Assembly (NCBI RefSeq): GCF_018919395.1
Contig: NZ_JAHLME010000003.1
Coordinates: forward strand, 620,001-684,000
Length of the DNA: 64,000 nt
Source of the DNA: Geomonas azotofigens
GTDB lineage: Bacteria; Desulfobacterota; Desulfuromonadia; Geobacterales; Geobacteraceae
Direction: 5' to 3'
Position numbers and translations under genes: made by a program. Shown here one piece after another: positions 57,331 to 64,000 of this stretch (positions are counted from its first letter, which is position 1; every line of letters starts with the position of its first letter). The notes below the pieces were generated by a model. The model did not search any database. It was given only the letters and a program-made list of their open reading frames with translations, and had not been told where the DNA came from.

Positions 57331-60225
57331 GTGAAATCCGACCAACAAAATTCCTTTCCTCATACCGGATCCGTCAAAACAATCCTTTCTAGAGCTGTGG
57401 TTACCGTACTGGTCTGGACGCTGCTCCTGGCGATTGCCGTGTGGTGGAACGTCCGCGTCGCCTACCAGCAGGCGTTTGAGCTTGCCAAGACCCAGGCCCA
57501 TATAGCGCTGGGCAAGGACCTCGCCTTCAGGAGGTGGGCCTCCAAGCGAGGCGGTATCTACATGGAACTCGGGCCCCTGGTTTCCCCGAGCCCCTTGCTG
57601 AACCATCTCCCCGACCGCGACCTTATAGCGACCAACGGGGTCCACCTCACTCTGAAAAACCCCGCCATGATCATGAACGAGATCACGCAGGAGGCGCCAC
57701 AGTTCTACGGAGTCAAAACCAGGATCACCTCCAGGCTGTACATGAACGCGGTGGACGCGCCGGACCCGTGGGAACGGACCGCTCTCTTCATCGTGGAGGG
57801 AACCCGCGAAGATTACTTCGCGGCCACCCTCATCGACGGCAAGCCGTACCTGCGCATGATGCAACCCATGATCATGGAACCATCCTGCCTCAAGTGCCAT
57901 GCCTGGACCGGGATCAAGGTGGGAGAGTTGCGCGGCGGGACCGACGTCTCGATCCCCCTGGCGCCGTTTTATGCCGCGGCCGCGAAGCAGGCCCGGGGTG
58001 TAGCGGCGAGTCACGGCGCCATCTGGCTCCTGGGGATCGTTTCGATCGGCTTCATCACCCGCCGGACCATCCTCGTCGAGGTGGAGCGGTCCCATCAGGA
58101 AGCAGAGCTCAAGGAGAAAAACCTCGAGTTGCAGGACTCCAGGCAGTACCTCCTGACCATCATCGACTTCCTGCCCGACGCCACGCTGATCATCGACAGC
58201 GCCGGCAAGGTGGTGGGGTGGAACCGGGAACTCTCCAGGCTTACCGGCGTGGCGGCCGAGGCCATGATCGGCCGAGGCGAGTTGGCGTACTCCCTTCCTT
58301 TCTACGGCCAGCGACGCCCGCTGTTGATCGACGTCGCGATGAATCCTGCTCTGGACGGCGACGGTCGCTATGACGGTTTTTCCCGCCTCGGCGACATCGT
58401 GCATGGCGAGTGCTGGGCACCCTGCCTGGGAGAAACGCCCGCGTACCTCATCTCCGCCGCGTCGGTGCTGCGCAACTCGAAGGGTGAGATGATCGGCGCC
58501 ATCGAGTGCATCAGGGACAACACCGAACAGATGAAGGCGCAAAAACGGATCAAGCTGCTCGCGAAGATCTTCAACGAAAGCGGCGAGGCCATCGTCATCA
58601 CCGACAACGAAAACAGGATCATCGAGACCAACAAGGCTTTCGCGCAGTTCACCGGGTATTCCCGCGAGGAAGCGCTGGGCAAGAATCCCAGGGTACTCAA
58701 GTCCGGCATAGAGGACAGCAAGTTTTACGAGAAAATGTGGCGCTCCATCCTTGAGACCAACTACTGGCAGGGAGAGATCTGGGACAAGCGCAAGGATGGC
58801 TCCCTCTATCCCAAGTGGCTTACCATCACGGCCATTCGCGGCGAGGACAACGTCATCACCAACTACTTTGCGACCTTCTCAGACATCACCCAGCGCAAAG
58901 AGGCGGAGAAGCGGATCGAGCAGTTGGCGCATACCGATACCCTCACGTCGCTCCCGAACCGGCACACGCTGGTCGAGAGGCTGACCCAGGCTCTCGAGCA
59001 GGCCAAGCGGGGAGGGCACTCGCTCGCCGTCCTCTTCGTCGACCTGGATCGTTTCAAGATGATCAACGACACCCTGGGGCATCATGTCGGGGACCTGCTG
59101 CTCATGGAGGTGGCGTCCCGGCTCAAGAGCTCGCTGCGGGCCGAGGATGTGGTGGCGCGCTTTGGCGGCGACGAGTTCGTGGTGGTGCAACCAAGGATCC
59201 GGTCGCAGGTGGAGCCCGCGCATCTGGCGGAGAAGATCCTAAAGACCGTGGCCGCGCCGTATTTTCTGGACAACAACACCGTCTACACCAGTCCCAGTAT
59301 CGGCATCAGCGTCTTCCCCAGTGACGGAACGACTGTGGCGGAACTCTTCAAGAACGCCGATGCGGCGATGTACCACGCCAAGGCGGCCGGGCGCAACACT
59401 TACCAGATGTTCACCAAGGAGATGCACACCGCAGCGCGACAGCGGCTGGCCATTGAGAACAGCCTGCGCAGCGCCCTCGCCAACGATGAGTTCGTGCTCC
59501 ACTACCAGCCGCAGGTGGAAGCGGCCAGCGGCAAGCTGGTGGGCTTCGAGGCCCTGGTACGCTGGCAGAACCCGGATAGGGGCATGGTCCTCCCCGACAG
59601 CTTCATTCCGGTGGCCGAAGAGACGGGGATGATCCTGGAGATCGGCCGGCAGGTGTTCGAGAAAGCCTGCCGGCAGGCCGCATTCTGGCGCGGGGCTGGG
59701 CACCCCTGCGTGAGGATCGCGGTCAACCTTTCCGCCCGGCAGTTGCGGCAGCCCGATCTGCCCGAGCTTTTATCCGGGATCATGAAACAGTGCGGCGCCG
59801 ATCCCGAAATGATCGAGCTGGAGGTAACTGAAAGCATGACCATGGAGCGTCCTGTCGAGAGCATCAGGATACTGGGTGCCTTGAAGTCGATGGGGATCGG
59901 GCTTTCCATCGACGATTTCGGCACCGGGTACTCCTCGTTGAGTTACTTGAAGCTCTTCCCGGTGGACAAGCTGAAGATCGATCGCTCCTTCGTGAAGGAT
60001 CTCGAGGTCGATCCAGACGATGCCGCCATCGCCTCGGCGACCATCGCCATGGCGCACACCTTAGGCAAGAAGGTGGTTGCCGAGGGGGTAGAGACGCAGG
60101 CCCAGCTCGACTTCCTGGTGGAGCACGGCTGTGACATCATCCAGGGGTATTATTTCAGCAAGCCTCTGTCAGCGGAGGATGCCGAACAGTATCTGTCGCA
60201 ACGTGCGGAGAATAAGAGCCTCTGA
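57331..60225 (+). CDS. Membrane c-di-GMP protein with heme-motif sensor, PAS, GGDEF and EAL domains
   Basis: A roughly 964-residue protein. It has a membrane helix near 15-35, a periplasmic DUF3365-type sensor (about 40-230) with one c-type heme motif CLKCH (Cys186, Cys189, His190), a second helix near 230 and two PAS-like regions (about 265-390, 400-520). The GGDEF domain (about 535-695) has the catalytic GGDEF at 612-616 preceded by an inhibitory RAED I-site. The EAL domain (about 705-955) has the EAL motif at 740. Both domains look intact, so it may make or degrade c-di-GMP under heme/redox control. The start is GTG at 57331 (GGGAG 10 bases before); GTG 57322 is also in frame. Confidence 0.9.
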   Translation: MKSDQQNSFPHTGSVKTILSRAVVTVLVWTLLLAIAVWWNVRVAYQQAFELAKTQAHIALGKDLAFRRWASKRGGIYMELGPLVSPSPLLNHLPDRDLIATNGVHLTLKNPAMIMNEITQEAPQFYGVKTRITSRLYMNAVDAPDPWERTALFIVEGTREDYFAATLIDGKPYLRMMQPMIMEPSCLKCHAWTGIKVGELRGGTDVSIPLAPFYAAAAKQARGVAASHGAIWLLGIVSIGFITRRTILVEVERSHQEAELKEKNLELQDSRQYLLTIIDFLPDATLIIDSAGKVVGWNRELSRLTGVAAEAMIGRGELAYSLPFYGQRRPLLIDVAMNPALDGDGRYDGFSRLGDIVHGECWAPCLGETPAYLISAASVLRNSKGEMIGAIECIRDNTEQMKAQKRIKLLAKIFNESGEAIVITDNENRIIETNKAFAQFTGYSREEALGKNPRVLKSGIEDSKFYEKMWRSILETNYWQGEIWDKRKDGSLYPKWLTITAIRGEDNVITNYFATFSDITQRKEAEKRIEQLAHTDTLTSLPNRHTLVERLTQALEQAKRGGHSLAVLFVDLDRFKMINDTLGHHVGDLLLMEVASRLKSSLRAEDVVARFGGDEFVVVQPRIRSQVEPAHLAEKILKTVAAPYFLDNNTVYTSPSIGISVFPSDGTTVAELFKNADAAMYHAKAAGRNTYQMFTKEMHTAARQRLAIENSLRSALANDEFVLHYQPQVEAASGKLVGFEALVRWQNPDRGMVLPDSFIPVAEETGMILEIGRQVFEKACRQAAFWRGAGHPCVRIAVNLSARQLRQPDLPELLSGIMKQCGADPEMIELEVTESMTMERPVESIRILGALKSMGIGLSIDDFGTGYSSLSYLKLFPVDKLKIDRSFVKDLEVDPDDAAIASATIAMAHTLGKKVVAEGVETQAQLDFLVEHGCDIIQGYYFSKPLSAEDAEQYLSQRAENKSL

Positions 60226-60254
60226 CAGGAATGGGAGATGTTAGGGAAAGTTAC

Positions 60255-60283
60255 TTGACCCGCGTTCGTTTTGTTGGTATAAG
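60255..60283 (+). promoter_or_regulatory. Sigma-70 promoter of tRNA-Leu
   Basis: TTGACC (60255-60260), a 17-bp spacer and TATAAG (60278-60283), 45 bases before the tRNA. Confidence 0.8.
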
Positions 60284-60327
60284 ATGTCTCTCTTTTGTGG
60301 CGGGAGATTAGTTCCGTTTTAAAAGAC

Positions 60328-60412
60328 GCCGGAGTGGTGAAATTGGTAGACGCACTGGACTCAAAATCCAGCGCCGCAAGGCGTGCCGGTTCGACCCCGG
60401 CCTCCGGTACCA
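60328..60412 (+). tRNA. tRNA-Leu (anticodon CAA)
   Basis: An 85-base class II tRNA. GCCGGAG pairs with CTCCGGT. The anticodon stem CTGGA/TCCAG holds CTCAAAA (anticodon CAA). A variable arm (GCGCCGCAAGGCGT) and encoded CCA are present. Its 3' end borders the integrase-like gene, a usual integration site. Confidence 0.96.
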
Positions 60413-60589
60413 CAAAACAATCCAGTGAAGTACGCCGTATCCGATAAGGCCCTGAGAAATCAGGGCCTTATTTGTTTGGGTCGTTCAGCGATGTTCATCG
60501 ATGTTCGGTGGTGTCCGGAAATCTTGGGGGTATTTTTTCGGGCATGGCACGATTCAGTTACCCTAGATACCATCAAAATGAGGGAGCTC

Positions 60590-61801
60590 ATGCCGAAGCG
60601 AATCCTGCCATTGTCGGAGTCTCAGGTGGAAAGTGCTCAGCCCAAAAGCAAGGACTACAAGTTGTCTGACGGTTTTGGCTTGCACCTCTTAGTGACTACT
60701 GCCGGCGGGAAGTTATGGCGCTTCCAGTACAGACACATGGGGAAGCAGAAGCTGCTGGCGTTAGGTGTTTACCCGACTGTTTCCTTGGCAGTTGCACGAG
60801 ATAAGCGAGGCGAGGCGAGAAAGCAACTAGCTGAGGGGTTAGACCCCAGCATGTTGAAAAAAATGCAGAAGGTGCCAGAGGCGAGTAGCTTCGAAGTAGT
60901 GACGCGGGAGTGGCATGAACGGTACAAGCCGCAATGGTCAGAACGTCACGCTGGAAACCTGCTGACTCGTCTGGAATATGATGTCTTCCCCTTCATCGGG
61001 AACATCGCCATAAGTGAAATCAAAACATCGGATCTGCTGGCTGTCTTGAGCCGGCTTCAGGTGCGAACGCTGGCGACAGCGGAGCGGATAAAGACCGCTT
61101 TAGGCCAGATATTTCGATATGCCGTTGAAACAGGTCGAGTCGTAGATGACCCGACGGAGACCTTACGTGGGTCACTGCCATCTAAAGGCGATAGATATTC
61201 CGCGCCTACCATGAACTGTAAAGCTATTGCTGCTCTCCTACTGGCCATAGACGGCTACCAAGGGGCTTCTGTTGTCAAATGCGCTATGCAACTAACGCCT
61301 CTTCTTCTTGTTGAGCCTGGGGATTTATGCCATGCGAAATGGGAAGAGATCGACTTTCAGAAAGAGGTGTGGACAATGCCAGCAGAAAGTGCCGGCATAG
61401 CTCAATCGCACATTGTCCCCTTGGCGCGTCAGTCCTATGAGATCCTTCGGCGGCTTAATTCCTTGACTAGACACAGCCGTTATGTTTTTCCAAGTCTCCG
61501 TACATCCCTTCGCTGCATGAGTCCTAACGCAATTTATGCCGCTCTCAATAGCATTGGTCTTACGAATGACGTGATTGCCGGCAATAGGTTTTGGGAAGCG
61601 GCCGGTACTTTTCTGGCAGAAGGAGCGAAGGTCAGCAGTGATGTAATAGAACTCCAACTAAAACTGTCGAAGAACCAAGCTGCATATGATCCGATGCAGT
61701 TTCTCCCACAGCGGCACGAAATGATGCAAAAATGGGCTGACTACCTGGACGAGCTGAAGAATAGAGGGGGTGACACAGTGCAAGAGCGCATCGATGAATA
61801 A
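60590..61801 (+). CDS. P4-type integrase-like protein, catalytic residues degenerate
   Basis: A 403-residue tyrosine-recombinase relative. It has the N-terminal DUF4102 arm-binding domain (MPKRILPLS...KDYKLSDGFGLHLL), a core-binding domain (about 100-190) and a catalytic-like domain (about 195-395). The expected Arg of the RPGEL motif reads EPGDL. The HxxR region reads NRFWEAAG and the second His is also missing, although a Tyr near the end (AAYDP) remains. It probably cannot recombine DNA. The gene is AT-richer than its neighbours and sits directly after tRNA-Leu, which points to horizontal origin. The start follows the family pattern; AGGGAG is only 3 bases before it. Confidence 0.75.
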   Translation: MPKRILPLSESQVESAQPKSKDYKLSDGFGLHLLVTTAGGKLWRFQYRHMGKQKLLALGVYPTVSLAVARDKRGEARKQLAEGLDPSMLKKMQKVPEASSFEVVTREWHERYKPQWSERHAGNLLTRLEYDVFPFIGNIAISEIKTSDLLAVLSRLQVRTLATAERIKTALGQIFRYAVETGRVVDDPTETLRGSLPSKGDRYSAPTMNCKAIAALLLAIDGYQGASVVKCAMQLTPLLLVEPGDLCHAKWEEIDFQKEVWTMPAESAGIAQSHIVPLARQSYEILRRLNSLTRHSRYVFPSLRTSLRCMSPNAIYAALNSIGLTNDVIAGNRFWEAAGTFLAEGAKVSSDVIELQLKLSKNQAAYDPMQFLPQRHEMMQKWADYLDELKNRGGDTVQERIDE

Positions 61802-61934
61802 CCTTGGGCTCGAACTCCCGGTGGTGGCGCTCGTTTCCATGAGCCTCACTCCAGCAAGAGGGCTCCTGTGATCACCCGATCAGACTGGTGTGAAAATGGC
61901 CGAAACACCTTAAGAAGTGCTGAAAAGGAGAGCG

Positions 61935-62672
61935 CTATTCGCTGCGTAGCCGGTAGCCGACCCCTACCTCTGTGCCGATGTAGTAAGGCCGGGACGGGTC
62001 CTGCTCTATCTTCTGGCGCAGGTTGCGGATGGTGACCCGCAGCACGTTTTGCTGCTCCACGTGGGCCGCCCCCCAGATCTGCTTGAGGATCTGACTGTGG
62101 GTGAGTACGCGGCCGGCGTGCGTAACGAGCAGGCGCAAAAGCTCGTACTCGGTCGGAGTAAGTAACACCTCGTTGCCCGCGAGCCGCACCCGGCGTAGCG
62201 GCAGATCGACCTCCAGATCGTCGCAGCGGTACACCGGTTCGGGCGCCTGCTGCAGGCTCCTTCTGAGCGAAACGCGGATGCGGGCCTGCAGTTCGGCGAT
62301 GCTGAAGGGCTTGATAAGGTAATCGTCCGCCCCCGCGTCGAGGGCGCCCACCTTGTCGTCGTCGCTGTCACGCACCGAAAGGACTATGATGGGGACTTGG
62401 GACCACTCGCGGATCCTCTTGATCACCTCCACTCCATCCAGGTCGGGCAGACCCAGGTCCTGCAGAATGATGTCGGGTCGGACCGCAGCGGCGGCTGCAA
62501 GGGCCGCGTGACCGTTCTCCGCCTCGAAGAGTGTGAACTCGCTGCCGGGTAGTGCGGCGCGCAGAAAACGCCGCACCGACACCTCGTCGTCCACCATGAG
62601 CACACGCGGCAGGTTCTCTCCTTTTCTTTCCTGCGCCGCTACAGCATCGTCTGTCCTGGTCGCACTACGCAC
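61935..62672 (-). CDS. kdpE: Potassium-responsive response regulator KdpE
   Basis: A 245-residue OmpR/PhoB-type regulator with an N-terminal receiver (LMVDDE; phospho-acceptor Asp in ILQDLGLPD; Lys in LIKPF) and a C-terminal winged helix (TPTEYELLRLLVTHAGRVLTH, then GVGYRL). It activates kdpFABC when potassium is low. The start is taken as GTG at 62672, because AAGGAGAACAAG precedes it; a GTG at 62687 is in frame. It overlaps the kdpD stop by 8 bases, so translation is coupled. Confidence 0.92.
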   Translation of the reverse strand: MRSATRTDDAVAAQERKGENLPRVLMVDDEVSVRRFLRAALPGSEFTLFEAENGHAALAAAAAVRPDIILQDLGLPDLDGVEVIKRIREWSQVPIIVLSVRDSDDDKVGALDAGADDYLIKPFSIAELQARIRVSLRRSLQQAPEPVYRCDDLEVDLPLRRVRLAGNEVLLTPTEYELLRLLVTHAGRVLTHSQILKQIWGAAHVEQQNVLRVTIRNLRQKIEQDPSRPYYIGTEVGVGYRLRSE

Positions 62673-64000
62673 CTTGTTCTCCTTCACTCGTCGTTTCTAC
62701 TGGTAGCTCGATGGTCACTTTCAAGCCGCCGCCGTTGCGGTTTTCCGCACGGATCTCACCGCCATGCGCCTCCACGATCCCCTTGCAGATGGAAAGCCCC
62801 AATCCTGTGCCTCCCGCCCCCTCCGGAACCGGGACACGGTAGAACTTGTCGAAGATCCTGGCCAAATCCTCCTGCGGGACGCCTGGCCCTCGGTCCGCGA
62901 CCTCCAGGGCCACCCTGCCGTCCGTAGTGCTCGCCGTCAGCTCTATGGTCCGGTCACGCGGCGCGTACTTCAGGGCGTTGTCGATCAGGTTTACCAGCAC
63001 CTGGGTCATCAGGACCATGTCGATGCTCACCAGGGGGAGGTCCGGCTGCACCCGGATCTCCAGCCTGGTCTTGGCAAGCTGCGGTTCCATGGCTGCCAGT
63101 GCGCACCCCAGCAGATCCTGCAGATCCGATGGAATCCGCTTCAGCTTCAGCGCACCTGCCTCCAGCCTGGTCATGTCGAGGAGGTTGGCGACAAACCGGT
63201 TCAAGCGTGCGGCCTCTTCCCAGGCCGCATCGAGAAGGTCCTGTCTGGCGGGCTCATCGAGTACCGTGGTTCGGTCGCGGAGTGCGCCGAGCGCACCGGT
63301 GATGGTGACCAGCGGGGTGCGCAGGTCGTGCGAAATCGAGTTCAAGAGGGCTCGTTCCAGACTCTCGCGCGCTTGAAGAACCTGGGCCTGCTCTGCCTGC
63401 TTGACCAGGAGCACCCTTTCTATGGCAAACGACATCTGGGTGGCGAAGGCATGCAACAGGCGTCTGGTCAGGGGCGAGGCGTAGTCTGACTCTGCCTTGA
63501 GCCGGAGACCCAGGACACCGAGCACGTCTCCCGAGGTCTGCAGCGGCAGATACAGAAGTTTCGATGAAACCAGCGTATCGGTGCCCCGTCCGGCCGGGGA
63601 GCTGTTTCTGAAGGACCAGTCCGCCACCGCGTGCTCCTTGGTCTCCAGGACCAGCCCGGTGCTGGCCGCCCGAAGTGCCAGCCGCTCTCCTTCCGGCATC
63701 AGGACCGCCACCTCGCCGCCGATGCTGTGCTCGATGTTTTTCATGGTGGCGGCCACGATGCCGCTCAGATCGGAAGCCACCGCCAGGTCGCGGCTTAAGT
63801 AGTAGAGACTCGCGGTCTGCTCTTCGCGCTCCCTGATCGACTCGGCCCTCTCCCGTGCCTGAGAGACCAGGGTGCTGATGACGACGCCGACGGTGAACAG
63901 TGCGATGAACGTGATCACGTATTCCGTGTCGGCAACGGCGAAGGTCAGGTACGGCGGCACGAAGAAGAAATCGAAGGCGAGCACGCTGAAAAAGGCGGTG
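62665..64000 (-). CDS. kdpD: Sensor histidine kinase KdpD, C-terminal part (5' cut by window)
   Basis: The frame runs to the window edge, so the N-terminal Kdp and universal-stress domains lie to the right. The visible part of about 440 residues has the last membrane helices (FDFFFVPPYLTFAVAD), a GAF-like region (about 95-215 of the visible part), HisKA with the HDLRTPL box, and HATPase with DRGPGVP and GTGLGLS. It senses K+ limitation and phosphorylates KdpE, which it overlaps by 8 bases. Confidence 0.93.
   Translation of the reverse strand, partial: TAFFSVLAFDFFFVPPYLTFAVADTEYVITFIALFTVGVVISTLVSQARERAESIREREEQTASLYYLSRDLAVASDLSGIVAATMKNIEHSIGGEVAVLMPEGERLALRAASTGLVLETKEHAVADWSFRNSSPAGRGTDTLVSSKLLYLPLQTSGDVLGVLGLRLKAESDYASPLTRRLLHAFATQMSFAIERVLLVKQAEQAQVLQARESLERALLNSISHDLRTPLVTITGALGALRDRTTVLDEPARQDLLDAAWEEAARLNRFVANLLDMTRLEAGALKLKRIPSDLQDLLGCALAAMEPQLAKTRLEIRVQPDLPLVSIDMVLMTQVLVNLIDNALKYAPRDRTIELTASTTDGRVALEVADRGPGVPQEDLARIFDKFYRVPVPEGAGGTGLGLSICKGIVEAHGGEIRAENRNGGGLKVTIELPVETTSEGEQGA

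Noticed and set aside
61802..61934. Right attachment-site repeat (duplicate of the tRNA-Leu 3' end) after the integrase-like gene
   Set aside because: No copy of the tRNA 3' end was found downstream in this window; CTCGAACTCCCGGTGG is only a weak resemblance.

Overview
The window is a GC-rich (about 60-65%) bacterial chromosome segment that looks like a Geobacteraceae genome (Geobacter, Geomonas or Citrifermentans type). The inference rests on gene content rather than a marker gene. It has many two-component and chemotaxis proteins, a bacteriohemerythrin, a c-di-GMP protein with a heme-binding sensor motif, Ppx/SixA and CbiMQO loci, two candidate sigma-54 promoters, and dispersed GGGCGAATGATNATTCGCCC palindromes. 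Two tRNA genes are present: Ala(GGC) on the minus strand and Leu(CAA) on the plus strand. There is no rRNA, IS element or CRISPR array.

Layout. 1-2.6 kb: 2-oxoacid (pyruvate) dehydrogenase E1-beta (5' cut by the window) and E2. 2.8-9.5 kb: single-receiver proteins, an MCP, a PaaI-type thioesterase, a secreted small protein, a rhomboid protease, a flavin-fold protein and a DoxX/DUF2007 pair. 9.5-16.2 kb: an uncharacterised protein with a charged tail, bacteriohemerythrin, an NtrC-type regulator/Cache kinase operon and two small envelope proteins. 16.2-24.4 kb: P-type ATPase, CPA2 antiporter, glycogen phosphorylase and CheW. 24.4-30.6 kb: a 60-aa membrane protein behind a candidate sigma-54 promoter, the Ppx/HhH/SixA cluster, a small operon with an HTH protein that has a cysteine tail, and an M20 amidohydrolase. 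30.7-38.3 kb: DUF3300 protein, hybrid kinase, CbiM(N)-CbiQ-CbiO metal importer and a cold-shock protein. 38.5-43.5 kb: DUF188 protein, a coiled-coil/J-domain/LRR-like protein, an array of palindromes, and two trans-sulfuration enzymes behind a SAM-I riboswitch. 43.8-56.7 kb: a MucR-type zinc-finger protein, an Aas-like fusion (acyl-activating enzyme, ACP and PlsC) with a Spinster-type MFS carrier, lipoproteins, an AI-2E-type protein and an AttEFGH-like ABC/lipocalin operon. 56.8-64 kb: tRNA-Ala, a GGDEF-EAL protein, tRNA-Leu followed by an AT-richer degenerate integrase, and kdpE-kdpD running out of the window.

How genes work together: the riboswitch couples methionine-pathway enzymes to SAM. 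CbiMQO is a complete cobalt/nickel ECF transporter apart from any regulator. The Aas-like fusion and the MFS carrier look like a lysophospholipid salvage pair. The ATPase, permease and AttH-like protein form an export module of unknown substrate. KdpDE senses potassium status for kdpFABC genes that should lie beyond the right edge.

Most of the window is ordinary core genome. The least explained items are the J-domain/LRR-like protein, the degenerate integrase at tRNA-Leu, the small cysteine-tailed HTH operon, the 60-aa membrane protein with its sigma-54 promoter, an AT-rich island ending in a strong terminator, and the palindrome array. No search or folding program was run, so family calls rest on motifs and length.
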